A stretch of 64,000 nucleotides of DNA from DASSUW01 sp963740605 (GTDB lineage Bacteria; Actinomycetota; Thermoleophilia; Solirubrobacterales; Solirubrobacteraceae): positions 510,894-574,893 of the forward strand of contig CAVUFC010000010.1 in the NCBI GenBank assembly GCA_963740605.1. Reading direction: 5' to 3'. Below the pieces are notes generated by a model. That model saw only the letters and a program-made list of their open reading frames with translations, was not told the DNA's origin and did no database searches. A program made the translations under genes and the position numbers. Positions 1 to 7,802 of the stretch are shown piece after piece. Within the stretch, counting starts at the first letter, position 1. Every line of letters starts with the position of its first letter.

Positions 1-227
1 CGGCCCGTTCGACCTTCGGTGCCATCCAGAACCGTCTGGACCACCGTCTGAACAACCTCGCGACCTACCAGGAGAACCTGGTCGCGTCCGAGAGCCGGAT
101 CCGCGACGTGGACATGGCCTCTGAGATGGTCAACTTCACCAAGCTCCAGATCCTGCAGCAGGCCGGCACGAGCATGCTCGCGCAGGCCAACCAGGCCCCG
201 CAGGGCGTGCTCTCGCTCCTGCGCTAG
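1..227 (+). CDS. fliC: Flagellin, C-terminal part (cut by window edge)
   Basis: The last 74 codons of a flagellin, read in frame from base 3 to a TAG at 225-227. The C-terminal D0 helix is clear: an RIRDVDMASEM-type segment, then the ILQQAGTSMLAQAN motif and the final QGVLSLLR. In flagellins this helix packs in the filament core and drives export and polymerisation. The N-terminal half lies outside the window. A strong terminator follows, so flagellin is probably the end of its own transcript. The glycosyltransferases and nonulosonate genes downstream suggest that this filament protein is glycosylated; that link is inferred from position. Family assignment is near certain. Confidence 0.97.
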   Translation, partial: ARSTFGAIQNRLDHRLNNLATYQENLVASESRIRDVDMASEMVNFTKLQILQQAGTSMLAQANQAPQGVLSLLR

Positions 228-261
228 TCAGGCCTTACATAACCCCACCGAGGGACGGATC

Positions 262-297
262 GCGGCGGGCGGCCCCACATATCGGGCCGCCCGTCGC
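262..297 (+). terminator. Hairpin terminator after flagellin
   Basis: A 14-bp stem (262-275 with 284-297, one G-U pair) with an 8-base loop sits 35 bases after the flagellin stop. There is no long T run, as is usual for high-GC actinobacterial terminators. It separates the highly expressed flagellin from the glycosyltransferase genes. Confidence 0.85.
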
Positions 298-334
298 AGT
301 TAAAGGTTCCGACGAGGCGTCCGAGTACCGGGAC

Positions 335-1132
335 GTGACCATCCGTCCCACGCTGTGCATCGTCCCTGCGTTCGTGCGCAACGAGGAGGAGCTCGACGTC
401 CTCCTGCGCTGCCTCGTCTCGCTGCGCTCCACCGCTCCCGAAGCGCAGGTGCTCGTCGTCGACGACGCGAGCCCGGCCCCGGAGCTTGTGTCCGCCCTGG
501 AGATCGTCTGCGACGAGCTCGGTATCGCGTGCGTCTCCAACGACGAGAACTCCGGATTCTCGGCGACCGTCAACGCCGGGCTCGAGCTTGCGCTGCACAC
601 CGGGCACGACGCCGTGCTCATCAACGCCGACATCGAGTTCGTGGAGGCCGGCTGGCTCGAGCGCATGCGCGCCCGCACCGACAGCCAGGGCCGCCCCGCC
701 GCCGTCGTGGGGGCGCGCCTGCTGTACCCGAACGGCCTGATCCAGCACGCCGGCATCTTCCTGTCGCCGCTGCACCGCGACTGGCTGCATCGCTTCCAGT
801 ACGGCCCCGCCGACCTTCCCGAGGCGCAGGTGCCGACCCGCTGCCCGGTGACGGCGGCGCTGCAGCTGATCCGGTACGAGACGCTCGAGCAGATCGGGCT
901 TTACGACGAGACCTACAAGATGTGCTTCGAGGACCTCGATTACTGCCTGCGCGTGTTCGAGGCCGGCCTCGAGTGCATCTACGAGCCGACCGTCGTCGCC
1001 ACCCACCGCGAGAAGTTCTTCCGCGGCAAGGCCGACGCGAAGATCATCGAATGGACCCGTGAGTCGACCGCCCGCATGCTCAACCGCTGGGGCCGGACCG
1101 ACCTCTCGCAGTGGGTCCCGGAGGTGCTGTGA
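335..1132 (+). CDS. GT2-family glycosyltransferase
   Basis: 265 aa, GTG start. A GT-A fold nucleotide-sugar transferase of the rhamnosyltransferase-like type: VVDDAS at residues 41-46 for nucleotide binding, a DXD-like NADIE at 97-101, and FEDLDYCLR at 198-206 carrying the likely catalytic acid pair. No membrane segment is visible, so it is cytoplasmic. It is the first gene after flagellin and is translationally coupled to the next glycosyltransferase (TGATG at 1130-1134). Flagellin modification is the natural reading of this position, but donor and acceptor cannot be read from sequence. No Maf-type flagellin transferase is present in the window, so this pair may fill that role. Confidence 0.88.
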   Translation: MTIRPTLCIVPAFVRNEEELDVLLRCLVSLRSTAPEAQVLVVDDASPAPELVSALEIVCDELGIACVSNDENSGFSATVNAGLELALHTGHDAVLINADIEFVEAGWLERMRARTDSQGRPAAVVGARLLYPNGLIQHAGIFLSPLHRDWLHRFQYGPADLPEAQVPTRCPVTAALQLIRYETLEQIGLYDETYKMCFEDLDYCLRVFEAGLECIYEPTVVATHREKFFRGKADAKIIEWTRESTARMLNRWGRTDLSQWVPEVL

Positions 1133-2184
1133 TGAGCCTGCCCAAGACCCTCTTCCTCTCGCGCGGTTCCAACGCCGTCGCCTGGTACCGCTGCGCGCTC
1201 CCGGCGCTCGCGCTCGACACCGACTGGGTCTGCTACGACCAGACCGAGCCGCCGCACACCAAGCTCGTGTGGGGCCGGACGCAGGCGCCGCTGACGTTCG
1301 AGGACATCGCGGCATTCGACGTCGTGGTCGTCCAGCAGCCGCGCGGCGTGGCCTGGATGAAGGCGATCCGCGAGTGGCAGGCCGCCGGTGTCGTCGTGCT
1401 CTACGAGATCGACGACTGGGCCCGCGGCATCCGCAAGAAGGACGATCACGACTTCGCGGACAAGTTCGATCGCAGCGTGATCGACGACATGGAGCTGTGC
1501 ATGCGCGCCGCCGACGGCATGGTCGTCTCGACCGAATGGCTCGCCGAGCGCTACCGCGCGGTCAACCCGAACACCTACCTCTGCCGCAACGGGCTCGACC
1601 TCAAGCGCTACGCGCTCACCCGTCCCCAGCGCGACTACGTGACGATCGGCTGGTCCGGCGCCACCGGGCATCGCAACAGCATGCGTCCGTGGCTGCAGCA
1701 GGTCGCGGCCGTGCTGCGCGAGCGCCCCGAGGTCCGCTTCGTATCGATCGGCCAGCGCTTCGCCAACGCGCTCGCGAAGGAGTTCGGGACCGAGCGCGCG
1801 CTGAGCGTGCCGTGGGCGCCGTTCGACACCTACCCCGCGGCGATGACGCTGATGGACGTCGCGCTCGCCCCCGCCGGGCAGGACAACTTCTACCGCGGCA
1901 AGAGCGACCTGCGCTGGCTCGAGGCCGGTGCCCTGGGCATCCCGCTGGTCGCCGATCCGCTCGTGTATCCGGAGATCGAGCCGGGCGTGACCGGCTTCCA
2001 CGCCTCGACGCCGGCGGAGGTCCGCGAGCAGCTCATCAAGCTCGTCGACGACCGCGAGCTGCGTGAGCGCGTGGGCGCCGCCGCCAAGGCACACGTCATC
2101 GAGAACCGTAGTGCGCAGGTCGCCGCTCAGCGCTGGGCCGAGATGCTGCGCGAGGTCGCGCCCGCACCTGCCGTCGCTGCCTGA
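1132..2184 (+). CDS. GT-B (GT4-like) glycosyltransferase
   Basis: 350 aa. ATG at 1132 overlaps the upstream stop; a GTG 21 bases earlier is possible but less likely. The protein has the GT-B layout: an N-terminal half ending near EIDDWARG, a linker with the CRNGLDL motif usual at the start of the second domain, then IGWSGATGHR and a C-terminal WLEAGALGIPLVA segment resembling the donor-binding EAMA(C/S)G-P-V region of GT4 enzymes. It is probably soluble and acts with the preceding GT2 enzyme on the same glycan. Substrate unknown. Confidence 0.85.
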   Translation: MSLPKTLFLSRGSNAVAWYRCALPALALDTDWVCYDQTEPPHTKLVWGRTQAPLTFEDIAAFDVVVVQQPRGVAWMKAIREWQAAGVVVLYEIDDWARGIRKKDDHDFADKFDRSVIDDMELCMRAADGMVVSTEWLAERYRAVNPNTYLCRNGLDLKRYALTRPQRDYVTIGWSGATGHRNSMRPWLQQVAAVLRERPEVRFVSIGQRFANALAKEFGTERALSVPWAPFDTYPAAMTLMDVALAPAGQDNFYRGKSDLRWLEAGALGIPLVADPLVYPEIEPGVTGFHASTPAEVREQLIKLVDDRELRERVGAAAKAHVIENRSAQVAAQRWAEMLREVAPAPAVAA

Positions 2185-2187
2185 ACC

Positions 2188-2793
2188 ATGAGTCTCCAGA
2201 TCGCCCTCGCCCGCATGGCGGAGCTGCAGCAGATGTTCGCTCCGCAGGCCGTCGCCCAGCCGACGCCGACGTCGACCCAGACGTTCGCCGGCACGATGCA
2301 GACGACGGCGGCGACCGGCGCGATGACCCCGCTCACGTCGGCCTCGCCGGCGGGCACCCCCGCCGGGCAGGCGATCCTCAACGCGATCCGGCCCGAGGTC
2401 GGCGTCGCCGAGCAGCCGCCCGGCTCCAACGACTCGCCGCGCATCGCGCAGTACCGTCAGGCGACGGCCGGTTCCGGTGTCGGCCCGTGGTGCGCCTACT
2501 TCGTGTCCTGGGCCGCCCGCCAGGCCGGCGTGCCGCTCGGTGACTCCGGGCAGGGCTTCGGCCGCGTGGACGACGTGTTCGCGTGGGCGCAGAAGACCGG
2601 CAAGGCGCTCCCCGCCGGCAGCACGCCCGCGCCCGGCGATCTGATCGTCTGGGACGAGCACATCGGCGTCGTCGAGTCGGTCGACCCCGATGGCAGCATC
2701 CACACGATCGAGGGCAACTCCTCGGACAAGGTGTCCCAGCGCACCTATGGCAGCGACGGCGGCGGCGCCGTCGGCTACGTCCGGCTCGGCTGA
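2188..2793 (+). CDS. CHAP-type peptidoglycan hydrolase, probably flagellar
   Basis: 201 aa, ATG three bases after the preceding stop. The C-terminal half is a CHAP/NlpC-like domain with a plausible Cys102 (in PWCAYFVSW), His158 (in DEHIGVV) and Asn177 (in IEGNSS) triad. The N-terminus is a short amphipathic helix (residues 1-18, SLQIALARMAELQQMF) followed by a Thr/Ala/Pro-rich linker and no classic signal peptide. From memory, this opening resembles hydrolases found in actinobacterial flagellar operons, where such proteins may do the wall-opening job of FlgJ; export by the flagellar apparatus would fit the missing signal. The last 19 bases overlap the convergent cytidylyltransferase gene. Confidence 0.82.
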   Translation: MSLQIALARMAELQQMFAPQAVAQPTPTSTQTFAGTMQTTAATGAMTPLTSASPAGTPAGQAILNAIRPEVGVAEQPPGSNDSPRIAQYRQATAGSGVGPWCAYFVSWAARQAGVPLGDSGQGFGRVDDVFAWAQKTGKALPAGSTPAPGDLIVWDEHIGVVESVDPDGSIHTIEGNSSDKVSQRTYGSDGGGAVGYVRLG

Positions 2794-3464
2794 ATCCCGA
2801 GGATCTCCCTGTAGCCCGCGCGGCGACCGAGGCGCTTGACGATCTCCCGCACCCGCTCGAGATCCTCCGGGTAATCGACGGTCCAGCGCTCGTCCCCGAA
2901 GTCGTGTTCGGCCTCCAGCACGCCACGGCGCAGCCGCTCGTCGCGGCCCAGGAACGGGGTCACGTGCTCGCGGTCGTAGGCCTCTGTGGCCTCGCGGTGC
3001 GCGAGGTCGAGCGCGGCGGCCGTGAACACCTCGCAGTCCAGGCCGTCCGGGAAGCGGTTGCGGCCGGGCGGAAGGGCGCCGGTGGCGTTGCCGGCGTAGT
3101 CCAGGTTCTGGGCGCCGCGCAGTTCGAGGAGCCGGCCGACCACTTCGGGGTCGATCAGCGGGCAATCGGCGGTGATGCGGACGACGATGTCGGCTTCGAG
3201 TTGCGCCGCGGCGCGGTGGTAGCGGTCGAGCACGTCGGACTCGCTGCCGCGGACGCAGGTCACGTTCTCGCGCGCGCAGAAGTCGGCGATCGCATCGTCG
3301 CGCGGCAGGTCGGGCGCGGCGACCGCGACGGCGTCGAGTCCGGGCGTGGCTGCTGTGCGCTCGAGCACCAGCGCGAGGACGGGCCGGCCGTCGAGGTCCG
3401 CCAGCACCTTCCCCGGCAACCGCGTCGAGCCCATCCGCGCCTGCACCACCGCCACCGTACGCAT
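2775..3464 (-). CDS. SpsF-like cytidylyltransferase (CMP-sugar synthetase candidate)
   Basis: 229 aa. The opening VVQARMGSTRLPGKVL (residues 5-20) is the signature of the SpsF/CMP-KDO synthetase-like nucleotidyltransferase family, and TADCPLIDPEV near residue 100 is the metal/nucleotide-binding segment. In pseudaminic and legionaminic acid pathways such an enzyme activates the finished nine-carbon sugar with CTP (PseF/LegF step), and no other candidate for that step is present. Start ATG at 3464 has a TAGGGT box 8 bases upstream and no Shine-Dalgarno, suggesting a leaderless transcript. The 3' end overlaps the CHAP gene tail to tail. Family is clear; exact substrate is inferred. Confidence 0.85.
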   Translation of the reverse strand: MRTVAVVQARMGSTRLPGKVLADLDGRPVLALVLERTAATPGLDAVAVAAPDLPRDDAIADFCARENVTCVRGSESDVLDRYHRAAAQLEADIVVRITADCPLIDPEVVGRLLELRGAQNLDYAGNATGALPPGRNRFPDGLDCEVFTAAALDLAHREATEAYDREHVTPFLGRDERLRRGVLEAEHDFGDERWTVDYPEDLERVREIVKRLGRRAGYREILGIQPSRT

Positions 3465-3472
3465 GGGCGGAG

Positions 3473-3478
3473 ACCCTA
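3473..3478 (-). promoter_or_regulatory. -10 box of the cytidylyltransferase gene
   Basis: TAGGGT on the minus strand, 8 bases before the ATG at 3464. This matches the TANNNT-N6-9-start arrangement seen at about ten other genes here and implies leaderless transcription. Confidence 0.55.
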
Positions 3479-3504
3479 GTCGGGGCCGAGGGTGCGGCGA
3501 ACGA

Positions 3505-3618
3505 CGGCTGGGTAGGGCAACGAGGGGTGGACCGTTTCGGCGGTCCCTGGCGCTTTAAGCACCGTATGGGTGCACAAAGCGCCAGCGACCTCGCGACGCG
3601 GCCGATCCCGCCTTCCTC
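3505..3618. repeat. Dispersed palindromic repeat, copy A
   Basis: About 114 bp nearly identical to 38314-38429. It contains a small hairpin (ACCG 3531-3534 with CGGT 3541-3544) and a large one: 10-bp stem 3547-3556 with 3576-3585, then an inner GCACC/GGTGC stem. It lies between the divergent cytidylyltransferase and aminotransferase genes, upstream of the -10 box at 3641. Copy B changes three loop-side bases yet still forms a long stem, so the fold seems kept. Could be a REP/MITE-like element or a structured RNA; no coding content is evident. Confidence 0.8.
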
Positions 3619-3640
3619 AATGCCGCAGTTGACGGCGTAC

Positions 3641-3646
3641 TAGCCT
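3641..3646 (+). promoter_or_regulatory. -10 box of the class III aminotransferase gene
   Basis: TAGCCT, 7 bases before the GTG start at 3654, no Shine-Dalgarno between. Fits the leaderless pattern seen across the window. Confidence 0.5.
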
Positions 3647-3653
3647 CCGCGCG

Positions 3654-4907
3654 GTGACACGGTCGATCGCAGCCTCGGAAGCACTCTGGGAGCGCGCCCA
3701 GCGCGCGATCCCGCTCGGCACGCAGACGCTGTCCAAGTCGCCGACCCAGTTCGTCGACGGCGTGTCGCCGAAGTTCCTCGCGCGCGGGGCGGGCGGGCAC
3801 GTGTGGGACGTCGACGGCAACGAGTACGTGGACTGGCCGATGGCGCTCGGGCCGATCCTGCTCGGCTACGACGAGCCGGCGGTGAGCGCCGCAGCGATCG
3901 AGCAGCTGCGGGCCGGCACGACATTCACGCTGATGCATCCGCTCGAGGTCGAGGTTGCCGAGGCGCTGATCGAGGTGATCCCGTGCGCCGAGCAGGTGCG
4001 GTTCGCCAAGAACGGGGCGGATGCCACCGGCGGCGCGGTCCGTGCGGCGCGGGCGCTGACGGGCCGCGAGCACGTGGTCGCCTGCGGCTACCACGGCTTC
4101 CACGACTGGTACATCGCCTCGACCGAGCGCAACGATGGCGTCCCGCGGCACGACGCCGAGCTGATCGCCAGCGTGCCGTTCGCCGACCTCGAGGCGCTCC
4201 GCGCCGCGCTCGGCCAACACGTGGCTGCGTTGATCATGGAGATTCCCGGGACGCAGCCGCCGGACGGCTACCTGCAAGCGGCGATCGACCTCACGCACGA
4301 CGCCGGTGCGCTGTTCATCCTCGACGAGATCGTCACCGGCTTCCGGTACGCGCTCGGCGGCGCGCAGGAGCGGTTCGGCATCCGGCCCGACCTGGCCTGC
4401 TTCGGCAAGGGAATGGCGAACGGGTTCCCGCTCGCCGCGGTGGTCGGCTCGGCGGACGCGATGCGCGCGTTCGAGCGCGTGTTCTTCTCGATGACCTACA
4501 GCGGCGAGGCGGTGTCGCTGGCGGCGGCGCTCGCCACGCTGAAGCTGCTGCGTGACGAGCCGGTGATCGAGCGACTGTGGGCGCTGGGAACCGAGGTGCG
4601 GCGCGGGCTCGCCGACCTCGTGGCCGCCGCCGACTTCGAGGTCATGCTGCTCGGCAACCCACCGCGCTCGGCGCTCCAGTTCTCCTCACAAGAGCTGCGC
4701 GGGCTGTGGCTGCAGGAGACGCACAAGCGCGGCGTGCTGTTCGGCGGCCCGATCTTCCCCTGCTACCGGCACACCGACGAGGACGTGCGGCAGACGCTGG
4801 AGGCCGCCGCCGCGGCGTTCGCGCTGATGGGCGAGGCGCACGCGTCCGGCGACCACGACCGCTACCTCGAAGGCCCGGCCCCCGGCACCGTCTTCAGGTC
4901 GCACTGA
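3654..4907 (+). CDS. Class III aminotransferase (glutamate-1-semialdehyde aminomutase-like)
   Basis: 417 aa, GTG start. A PLP enzyme of the HemL-like fold: ARGAGGHVWDVDGNEYVD at residues 43-60, ILDEIVTGFR at 222-231, and the Schiff-base lysine K252 in CFGKGMANGFPL. A dedicated tetrapyrrole role is unlikely because it sits in a sugar cluster and is coupled to PseC by a TGATG overlap at 4905-4909. Relatives in surface-sugar clusters are usually annotated only as GSA-like aminotransferases, with the substrate unknown. It may supply an amino group to a sugar or to an acyl chain. Length is normal for the family. Confidence 0.88.
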   Translation: MTRSIAASEALWERAQRAIPLGTQTLSKSPTQFVDGVSPKFLARGAGGHVWDVDGNEYVDWPMALGPILLGYDEPAVSAAAIEQLRAGTTFTLMHPLEVEVAEALIEVIPCAEQVRFAKNGADATGGAVRAARALTGREHVVACGYHGFHDWYIASTERNDGVPRHDAELIASVPFADLEALRAALGQHVAALIMEIPGTQPPDGYLQAAIDLTHDAGALFILDEIVTGFRYALGGAQERFGIRPDLACFGKGMANGFPLAAVVGSADAMRAFERVFFSMTYSGEAVSLAAALATLKLLRDEPVIERLWALGTEVRRGLADLVAAADFEVMLLGNPPRSALQFSSQELRGLWLQETHKRGVLFGGPIFPCYRHTDEDVRQTLEAAAAAFALMGEAHASGDHDRYLEGPAPGTVFRSH

Positions 4908-6010
4908 TGGCGATCCCGTACGGTCGCCAGCTGATCGACGACGACGACATCGCCGCCGTCGTCGAAGTGCTGCGCGGCGACTGGCTCACGCAGGGCCCGG
5001 CCGTCGCCGCGTTCGAGAAGGCGGTGGCGGAGGCATGCGACGCGCCGTACGCGGTCGCGTTCTCGTCCGGCACCGCCGCGCTCCACGCCGCCTGCCACGT
5101 GGCCGGCCTCGGCGCCGGCGACGAGGTGCTCACGAGCCCGATCACGTTCGCGGCCAGCGCCAACTGCGCGGCCTACGTGGGCGCGATGCCGACGTTCGCC
5201 GACATCGACCCCGCCACGTGGAACGTTAGTGCGGAGACGATCACCGCGGGCTTGACTCCGCAGACGCGCGCGGTGATCCCGGTCGACTACGCGGGCCTGC
5301 CCGCGCCGGTCGCGGAGATCCGTGCGGCGGTCGGCAGCGACGTCGTGGTGATCGAGGACGCCGCGCACGCGCTCGGGGCGCGGCGCGAGGACGGGCCGGT
5401 CGGCGACTGCCGCCACGTCGACATGACGATGTTCTCGTTCCACCCCGTCAAGCCGGTCACGAGCGGTGAGGGCGGCATCCTGACCGTCCGCAATGAGGGG
5501 CTGCGAGACGCCCTGAGGGAGTTTCGAAGCCACGGGATGCGTCGCGGCGAGCGCTGGTGGATGGAACAGCGGTCGCTCGGGTTCAACTACCGGCTGACCG
5601 ACACGGCGAGCGCGCTCGGCCGCTCGCAGCTCGCCAAGCTCGACCGCTTCATCGCCGCCCGCACCGCGATCGCCGACCGCTACCGCGCCGAGCTTTCAGA
5701 CCTCCCGACGATCCAGCTCCCACCGGTCGCGCCCGCAGGCGGGCTCCACGGCTACCACCTGTTCCCCATCCGCACCGACGCGCGGCGCGAGCTGTACGAC
5801 GGGCTGCGCGAGCGCGGCATCCTCGCCCAGGTCCACTTCATCCCCGTCTACTGGCACCCGTGGCACCGCGACACGTACGGCTACGAGCGTGGGCTGTGCC
5901 CGGCCGCCGAAGACTTCTACGCCGGCTGCCTGTCGCTGCCGTGCTTCCCGGCGCTGACCGCGGAGGAGCAGGGCACGGTCATCGCGGCCGTACGAGAGCT
6001 CGCCGGCTGA
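4907..6010 (+). CDS. pseC: PseC-type UDP-4-keto sugar aminotransferase
   Basis: 367 aa. DegT/DnrJ/EryC1 family. It opens IPYGRQLIDDDDI and has FSSGTAAL at 52-59, EDAAHALGA at 150-158 and the PLP lysine K182 in SFHPVKPVTSGEGG, all typical of PseC. PseC aminates C4 of the PseB product on the way to pseudaminic acid; LegC does the equivalent in the legionaminic route. The ATG overlaps the stop of the upstream aminotransferase. The 3' end overlaps the convergent NeuB-like gene by 32 bases. PseB is encoded 12 kb downstream. Confidence 0.9.
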   Translation: MAIPYGRQLIDDDDIAAVVEVLRGDWLTQGPAVAAFEKAVAEACDAPYAVAFSSGTAALHAACHVAGLGAGDEVLTSPITFAASANCAAYVGAMPTFADIDPATWNVSAETITAGLTPQTRAVIPVDYAGLPAPVAEIRAAVGSDVVVIEDAAHALGARREDGPVGDCRHVDMTMFSFHPVKPVTSGEGGILTVRNEGLRDALREFRSHGMRRGERWWMEQRSLGFNYRLTDTASALGRSQLAKLDRFIAARTAIADRYRAELSDLPTIQLPPVAPAGGLHGYHLFPIRTDARRELYDGLRERGILAQVHFIPVYWHPWHRDTYGYERGLCPAAEDFYAGCLSLPCFPALTAEEQGTVIAAVRELAG

Positions 6011-6857
6011 GCAGCGGCCGCAGGCCGTCGCTGGGATCCGCGCGCCACGGCACGTCGTGCGCCTCGGCGGGGGCCGGGCGCTTGATGCCGTCGCCGTCGG
6101 CGGGCTGAGCGTCGTGCAGCGGCGGGCCGTCGCAGGCGGCGATCAGCGCGCGCAGGCGCGCCGGGGTCCAGTTGTGCGCGCCCGCCTCGTGACCGCGCTC
6201 GTCCTCGGCGTCGACGTGCAGCTCGACGTCGCTCGCGGCCCAGCGGCGGACCGCGCGCTCGACCACCCGCTCGTCGCGGCTGTGGTCGGACCAGCCGACG
6301 GCCACGCCGTGGCGCTCGCGCAGCGCGGCGATCGCCGCCAGGTTGCACTGCTCGGGCGGCACGGGATAGGCGGAGACGCAGTGCAGCAGCGTCAGGTCGG
6401 CCCCGGGCACGGTCGCCACGGCGGAGTCGACCTCTGCATCGGTGGCCATGCCGGTTGAGACCAGCAGCGGCAGGCCCGTGTCGGCGCACGCGCGCAGCAG
6501 GTCGTGCCACAGCAGCTCGTAGGAGGCGATCTTGAGGAAGTCGACGCAGGGCGCGGCCGCCTCGACCGCCCACAGCGCGAACGGCGTGGCGCCGAACTGC
6601 AGGCCGCGCTCGCGGCAGCGCTCGGCGAGCGGGGCGAGCAGCTCCGGCGGCAGCTCCCAGTCGCGCCGCGCGCGCAGCTGCGCATGCGCGGCGAGCGCCT
6701 CGGGGGCGAACAGGTCGTCGATGCGGAACAGCTGCACCTTGACCGCCGCCGCTCCGGCCTCCGCGCAGGCGTCGACGAGCGCCAGCGCGCGGTCGAGATC
6801 GCGGTTGTGGTTGGACCCGATCTCGGCGATGAACCTAGGCGGCACGGCGCCCGGCAT
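5979..6857 (-). CDS. NeuB/PseI-like nonulosonate synthase, short form
   Basis: 292 aa. An aldolase-type TIM barrel of the NeuB family with FIAEIGSNHN at 9-18, VKVQLFR near 40, LKIASYEL near 115 and HCVSAYP near 170. Such enzymes condense phosphoenolpyruvate with a six-carbon amino sugar to make a nine-carbon acid. Ordinary NeuB and PseI are about 340-350 aa and end in an SAF (antifreeze-like) domain. Here the chain stops soon after a GDGIKRPAPAE segment, so the SAF domain is missing. Short NeuB homologues do occur, so this need not be a broken gene. Start ATG at 6857 overlaps the end of the epimerase gene by 23 bases (6835-6857), so the two are cotranscribed. Confidence 0.82.
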   Translation of the reverse strand: MPGAVPPRFIAEIGSNHNRDLDRALALVDACAEAGAAAVKVQLFRIDDLFAPEALAAHAQLRARRDWELPPELLAPLAERCRERGLQFGATPFALWAVEAAAPCVDFLKIASYELLWHDLLRACADTGLPLLVSTGMATDAEVDSAVATVPGADLTLLHCVSAYPVPPEQCNLAAIAALRERHGVAVGWSDHSRDERVVERAVRRWAASDVELHVDAEDERGHEAGAHNWTPARLRALIAACDGPPLHDAQPADGDGIKRPAPAEAHDVPWRADPSDGLRPLLSRRALVRPR

Positions 6858-7770
6858 GTTCGGCGATCTGTGCCGCCATCCCGTCGCGCAGCTCCGTCCG
6901 GGCGGTGAAGCCGAGCTCTGCAGCCGCCAGCGCCGTGGAGCCGTGCGTGTCGCGCACGTCGCCGAGCGCGGCCGTCTCGAGTCGCACCTCGAGCGGCTGT
7001 CCGAGCCCGTGCTCGAGCAGGTCGAGCACCTCGAGCAGCGCCACCGGCCGGCCGGACGCGACGTTGTACACCGACCCGGGTGCGGCCTCCAGCGCGGCGA
7101 TCGTCCCGCGCACCACGTCCCCGACGTAGGTGAAGTCGCGCAGCTGGCGGCCGTCGCCGTAGACGTGGATCGGCCGCCCAGCGAGACCCGCGTCGATGAA
7201 GCGGGCGATGCCCATGTCGGGCCGCTGGCGCGGGCCGTAGACGCTGAAGTAGCGCAGGCCGACAGCGGCGAGCCCGTGCGACTCGGCGTACGCGCCGGCG
7301 AGCGTCTCGGTCATCACCTTCGTCGCCCCGTACGGCGAGATCGGAGCCAGCCGCGCCGCCTCGGTCACCGGCAGGTCGGTCGCGTTCCCGTACACGCTCG
7401 ACGACGACGCGTACACGAGCCGCACGTCGCGGCCCGCGCAGGCGTCGAGCAGCGCCTTGGTGCCCGTCACGTTGGCGTGGACGTAGTCGTCGAACGCCGC
7501 CCAGCTGTCGCGCACGCCCGGGCGGGCCGCGAGGTGGAAGACGGCGTCGCAGCCGTCCACCAGCGGCGCGAGCGCCGCCGAAGCGAGGTCGGCCTCGTGG
7601 AGGGCGAAGGCCGGGCGACCGCGCAGCGCGGCGAGGTTGAGCTCCTTGCGCTCGCGCGCGTAATGGGGAGCGAAGTTGTCGACCCCGCGCACCGTGGCGC
7701 CGGCGTCGAGCAGCGCCTCGCACAAGTGCGAGCCGATGAAGCCTGCGGCGCCGGTGACCAGGTACTGCAC
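6835..7770 (-). CDS. NAD-dependent sugar epimerase/dehydratase
   Basis: 311 aa, GTG start. Extended SDR with TGAAGFIGSHL at residues 6-16, ASSSSVYG and the YGATK catalytic Tyr-Lys pair, and a C-terminal half like UDP-glucose/UDP-glucuronate 4-epimerases (RYFSVYGPRQRPDM). It acts on a nucleotide sugar in the cytoplasm. It heads a two-gene unit with the NeuB-like synthase, suggesting that it shapes the precursor or a neighbouring residue of the glycan. Divergent from the PseG gene with a 32-base spacer. Confidence 0.88.
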   Translation of the reverse strand: MQYLVTGAAGFIGSHLCEALLDAGATVRGVDNFAPHYARERKELNLAALRGRPAFALHEADLASAALAPLVDGCDAVFHLAARPGVRDSWAAFDDYVHANVTGTKALLDACAGRDVRLVYASSSSVYGNATDLPVTEAARLAPISPYGATKVMTETLAGAYAESHGLAAVGLRYFSVYGPRQRPDMGIARFIDAGLAGRPIHVYGDGRQLRDFTYVGDVVRGTIAALEAAPGSVYNVASGRPVALLEVLDLLEHGLGQPLEVRLETAALGDVRDTHGSTALAAAELGFTARTELRDGMAAQIAEHAGRRAA

Positions 7771-7802
7771 GACGGGCGCCAGGATAGACTCGGCCGCGTC
7801 CG

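Noticed and set aside
979..3165. Long minus-strand open frame (728 codons)
   Set aside because: Arg/Gly/Ala-rich shadow of the glycosyltransferase and CHAP genes; no family motif. Long antisense frames are expected at this GC content.
3629..3634. TTGACG as a -35 box for the gene at 3654
   Set aside because: Only 6 bases from the TAGCCT box; spacing is far too short for a -35/-10 pair.
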